Source: Candidatus Omnitrophota bacterium (GTDB taxonomy: Bacteria; Omnitrophota; Gorgyraeia; Zapsychrales; Fredricksoniimonadaceae). Taken from it: 8,378 nt of DNA. The stretch lies in contig JAEUSC010000216.1 in NCBI GenBank assembly GCA_016789035.1, forward strand, positions 1-8,378, written 5' to 3'. Below the pieces are notes generated by a model that saw only the letters and a program-made list of their open reading frames with translations, was not told where the DNA came from and searched no databases. A program made the translations under genes and the position numbers. Below are positions 6,116 to 8,378 of the stretch, piece by piece (position 1 is the first letter of the stretch; the number at the start of each line of letters is the position of its first letter).

Positions 6116-7767
6116 ACGAGAACAAAAAAAAGAAAATATTTATATCCGTCGGCATCTCTCTGGCGTTTCACGCCGTCTTCTTGATTGCGGCTCTGAACGT
6201 GGTGGTGGCCCAATTGAGTAAGCCGCCGGAAGAGGCCGTGACCATGGTGCACGTTAAGATTGATACCCGTAGACTTGCCTCTCGTCCCGAAGGGGATGCC
6301 ATGGAAAAGACCAATTATGAGCCGCGCGTGGAAACTCCTGAGTTAGGCCCGCCGCAATTTGCGACGATTGAATCCGGACCGGATACGGTCGATCAGAATC
6401 CCTCGGTGGCCATGGCTGGCGAGTCCCAAGAGGTGATTGTGTCGCTTAAGAGCAAAGCTGAAGTGGTCCTGGAAAATGCCCCTCTTGAGACGAAATCCAA
6501 ACCGGTCACCAAACGCGTGCCGGTCAGCCGTACCATTGCTTCGGAAAATGTTCTGAAAGAATTTGTTCCGACGGCGGCGGAATCCTTAAAGGACTCCCCG
6601 GACTTGGCAAAATCTTTTGCGCAGGGCGCGGATGATGCAGATACCGGACTTCTAAGTATGAGCACCGTCATTTCCAGTGAGGACAACCGTTTGCAGGGTG
6701 TTCCTAAACAAAATATGCAAATCCCGTTTGAAACCCGGGTGAAGACCCAGGACATCAAATCGTTTTTGGGTTATGAATTGTTAACGTTTGAGGACCCCAC
6801 CGACCACGCCCGTTATTTCAAGCTGTCTGTGCGGGTGGAGGAAACGCCTGTCACGCTCCCGTCGATTCCTAAGGAAATCATTTTTCTGATTGATGCATCC
6901 AACAGTATTGGGGCGGAACGTTTGGATCAATTCAAGGCCGGTGTCGCGGAATGTTTAACGAAGCTGGGAATGAACGACAAGTTTAATGTCATGGTCTTTA
7001 AAAAGACTGTGGCGAAATTCATGCCCAAATCCATTTTGCGGGACCCGTCGATTTTAAACAGTGCGGCCGAATTTCTTTCCAATTTTAAGACGGGTTCCAA
7101 GACCGACGTTTATGATGCCGTTCTCAAGAGTATCGACATTCCCGAGGCCATGAAACCGACGTATATTTTGCTGTTGAGCGACGGGCAGGCGACGGAGGGT
7201 GTCACTAATCCTCAGCAAATCATCAATCAGATGGCCACCATCAACAAAGGGCGTATTCCTGTTTTTGCCTTTGGCGGCGGGGTTTTCGTGGATGAATATC
7301 TTTTGGAGTTTCTGGCCTTCACCAACCGCGGATGGGCGGAATTCAGTCCAAAGTCATTTCAAGTGGCCAAGCGGCTGGTGACGATGTACAGCCACATTAA
7401 AGACCCGGTGTTGCTCAATCTGCGTTATTACGTCAGCGGTCTTTCGGAAAAGGAAATTTATCCCAAGCTCTTGCCGGATTTCTTTCGCGGTTCGCAGTTT
7501 GTCCTTTACGGACGCTACACTGATGAAAAAGCATTTTTTCTCAAGCTTTTGGGCGATGCACAGGGAGAGGTCAAAGAGTATTTGATTACCAACGACATTT
7601 CGCAAGCCCCCAAAGGCACCCGTGATATTGCGGTGCAGTGGGCGTTTCGTAAAGTGTATCACCTGGTCAGCAAACTGGAACACGACAAAGACAATACCGT
7701 CCTTTTGCAAGAAATCAAAGACCTCTCGAAGAAGTTTGAGTTAAGAACCCCGTATATCGATAAGTAA
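6112..7767 (+). CDS. TonB-like membrane anchor fused to a VWA (MIDAS) domain
   Basis: The GTG start overlaps the TPR stop (GTGA), implying translational coupling. A downstream ATG would delete the membrane helix. Domains in order: short Lys-rich cytoplasmic tip (1-9); one transmembrane helix (10-33) with S16 and H20, the same Ser-x3-His pair and numbering as E. coli TonB; a disordered Pro/Glu/Lys/Val-rich linker (about 35-200); a pre-VWA segment (about 203-250); a VWA domain (about 254-420); and a C-terminal region (428-551). The VWA has a complete MIDAS: DASNS (D261, S263, S265), T331 in KTDVYDAV, and D357 in LLLSDGQATEG. The C-terminal part, with YPKLLPDFFRGSQFVLYGRY and a final LSKKFELRTPY, resembles the tail of VIT/inter-alpha-inhibitor-type VWA proteins, though no VIT domain is seen. 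No TonB C-terminal domain is present. Inferred role: a motor-coupled, periplasmic, Mg-dependent protein-binding arm driven by the ExbB/ExbD encoded in the same operon. Partner and cargo are unknown. Confidence 0.88.
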   Translation: MNENKKKKIFISVGISLAFHAVFLIAALNVVVAQLSKPPEEAVTMVHVKIDTRRLASRPEGDAMEKTNYEPRVETPELGPPQFATIESGPDTVDQNPSVAMAGESQEVIVSLKSKAEVVLENAPLETKSKPVTKRVPVSRTIASENVLKEFVPTAAESLKDSPDLAKSFAQGADDADTGLLSMSTVISSEDNRLQGVPKQNMQIPFETRVKTQDIKSFLGYELLTFEDPTDHARYFKLSVRVEETPVTLPSIPKEIIFLIDASNSIGAERLDQFKAGVAECLTKLGMNDKFNVMVFKKTVAKFMPKSILRDPSILNSAAEFLSNFKTGSKTDVYDAVLKSIDIPEAMKPTYILLLSDGQATEGVTNPQQIINQMATINKGRIPVFAFGGGVFVDEYLLEFLAFTNRGWAEFSPKSFQVAKRLVTMYSHIKDPVLLNLRYYVSGLSEKEIYPKLLPDFFRGSQFVLYGRYTDEKAFFLKLLGDAQGEVKEYLITNDISQAPKGTRDIAVQWAFRKVYHLVSKLEHDKDNTVLLQEIKDLSKKFELRTPYIDK

Positions 7768-7775
7768 TTCTTCCT

Positions 7776-8378
7776 ATGACTGAAGCCAGAAATATTAAGA
7801 ACAAAGACCTGCCGCCGTTATTGCTGGATGTATCCAAGCGCGCGGGCAAGGCCATCGGCGATTATAAGATGATTGAGGAGGGGGACAGGATTGCGGTTGC
7901 AGTCTCCGGCGGAAAAGACAGCATTTCGCTTTTGCATGTGCTCCGTCACCGTCAGCAACTGGCCCCGGTGGATTTTGAGTTTGCGGCGGTGCATATCGAC
8001 TTTGCGTTTGAGGATTTTAATCCGGCCAAGCTGATCGAATATTTTGAGAAGCACAGATTTCCTTATCACGTCGAAAAAGTTCAGACTATGCAGGGGGAGC
8101 GCTGGGAAGACATTGAATGTTATTGGTGGTCCAAAAATCGGCGTAAGGCGCTTTTCGAATTCGCGGACAAAAACGGTTTTAATAAGATCGCCTTCGGCCA
8201 TCATCTGGATGATATTGTGGAAACCATTCTGCTTAATCAGTTTTACCGCGCCGAAATAGGGGCCATGCGTCCCAATCAGTCGATGTTCGGCGGTAAATTA
8301 AGCATCATCCGTCCGTTGGCCTACGAACGGGAAGAGAACATGCGCCTTTTGGCTGAGGAGCTTGGGATTCAGTCTATC
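7776..8378 (+). CDS. ttcA: TtcA-like PP-loop tRNA thiolase, 3' end outside the window
   Basis: The first 201 residues of an N-type ATP pyrophosphatase are present, and the frame is still open at the window edge. The PP-loop SGGKDS (44-49) binds ATP. GHHLDD (141-146) and the later RPLAYEREE stretch match the TtcA family, which makes 2-thiocytidine at position 32 of tRNA in the cytoplasm using an iron-sulfur cluster. TtcA has a CxxC just before a conserved RR pair. Here the stretch reads CYWWSKNRR: C115 is kept, but the second cysteine position is W118 (codon TGG at 8127-8129). One base change from TGT or TGC would explain it, so sequencing error, loss of function or a changed cluster site are all possible. 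The third cysteine lies beyond the window. ATG 7776 is 8 bases after the VWA stop with no good Shine-Dalgarno; an in-frame stop at 7761-7763 rules out earlier starts. Co-transcription is likely; a functional link is not implied. Confidence 0.88.
   Translation, partial: MTEARNIKNKDLPPLLLDVSKRAGKAIGDYKMIEEGDRIAVAVSGGKDSISLLHVLRHRQQLAPVDFEFAAVHIDFAFEDFNPAKLIEYFEKHRFPYHVEKVQTMQGERWEDIECYWWSKNRRKALFEFADKNGFNKIAFGHHLDDIVETILLNQFYRAEIGAMRPNQSMFGGKLSIIRPLAYEREENMRLLAEELGIQSI

Noticed and set aside
7818..8204. 128-codon minus-strand frame over the TtcA-like gene
   Set aside because: It is a shadow of the coding strand, which carries SGGKDS and GHH-DD motifs; the antisense translation shows no family features.
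1..8378. CRISPR array, tRNA or rRNA genes, insertion sequences
   Set aside because: No regular repeat-spacer pattern, cloverleaf, rRNA sequence, transposase or terminal inverted repeats were seen by eye on either strand.

Overview
The window reads almost entirely on the + strand. Base composition is moderate by eye (roughly half GC). Predicted signal peptides, an ExbB/ExbD motor and a TonB-like anchor imply a diderm (Gram-negative type) bacterium. The gene neighbourhood and the TtcA sequence remind me of uncultured lineages such as Omnitrophota or deltaproteobacteria-like groups. That placement is a guess from memory; nothing in the window fixes it.

Layout. (1) 1-1016: the 3' part of a membrane sensor histidine kinase, cut by the window edge, followed by an AT-rich gap. 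(2) 1187-1777: a secreted or membrane-anchored protein of unknown function. (3) 1854-2204: a stand-alone response-regulator receiver domain. (4) 2205-2558: a 354-base non-coding gap containing an intrinsic terminator (2475-2518) only 27 bases before the next Shine-Dalgarno sequence. (5) 2559-7767: a tight four-gene operon of ExbB, ExbD, a 785-residue exported TPR protein, and a 551-residue protein with a TonB-type N-terminal membrane anchor and a C-terminal von Willebrand factor A (VWA) domain. Junctions are 22 bases, 1 base and a 4-base GTGA overlap. (6) 7776-8378: the 5' part of a TtcA-like PP-loop tRNA thiolase, cut by the window edge, starting 8 bases after the VWA gene.

How it may work. 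ExbB and ExbD form a proton-driven motor in the inner membrane. TonB couples to such motors through a Ser/His pair in its transmembrane helix, and the VWA protein has the same pair at the same numbers (S16, H20). Instead of the TonB C-terminal domain it carries a VWA fold with a complete metal-binding (MIDAS) site that would sit in the periplasm. The TPR protein is a likely periplasmic scaffold. The inference is a motor-driven VWA machine, a TonB variant whose output is metal-dependent protein binding rather than opening of TonB-dependent receptors. It is the most interesting part of the window. The kinase, secreted protein and receiver upstream lie beyond a terminator and need not be functionally linked to it.
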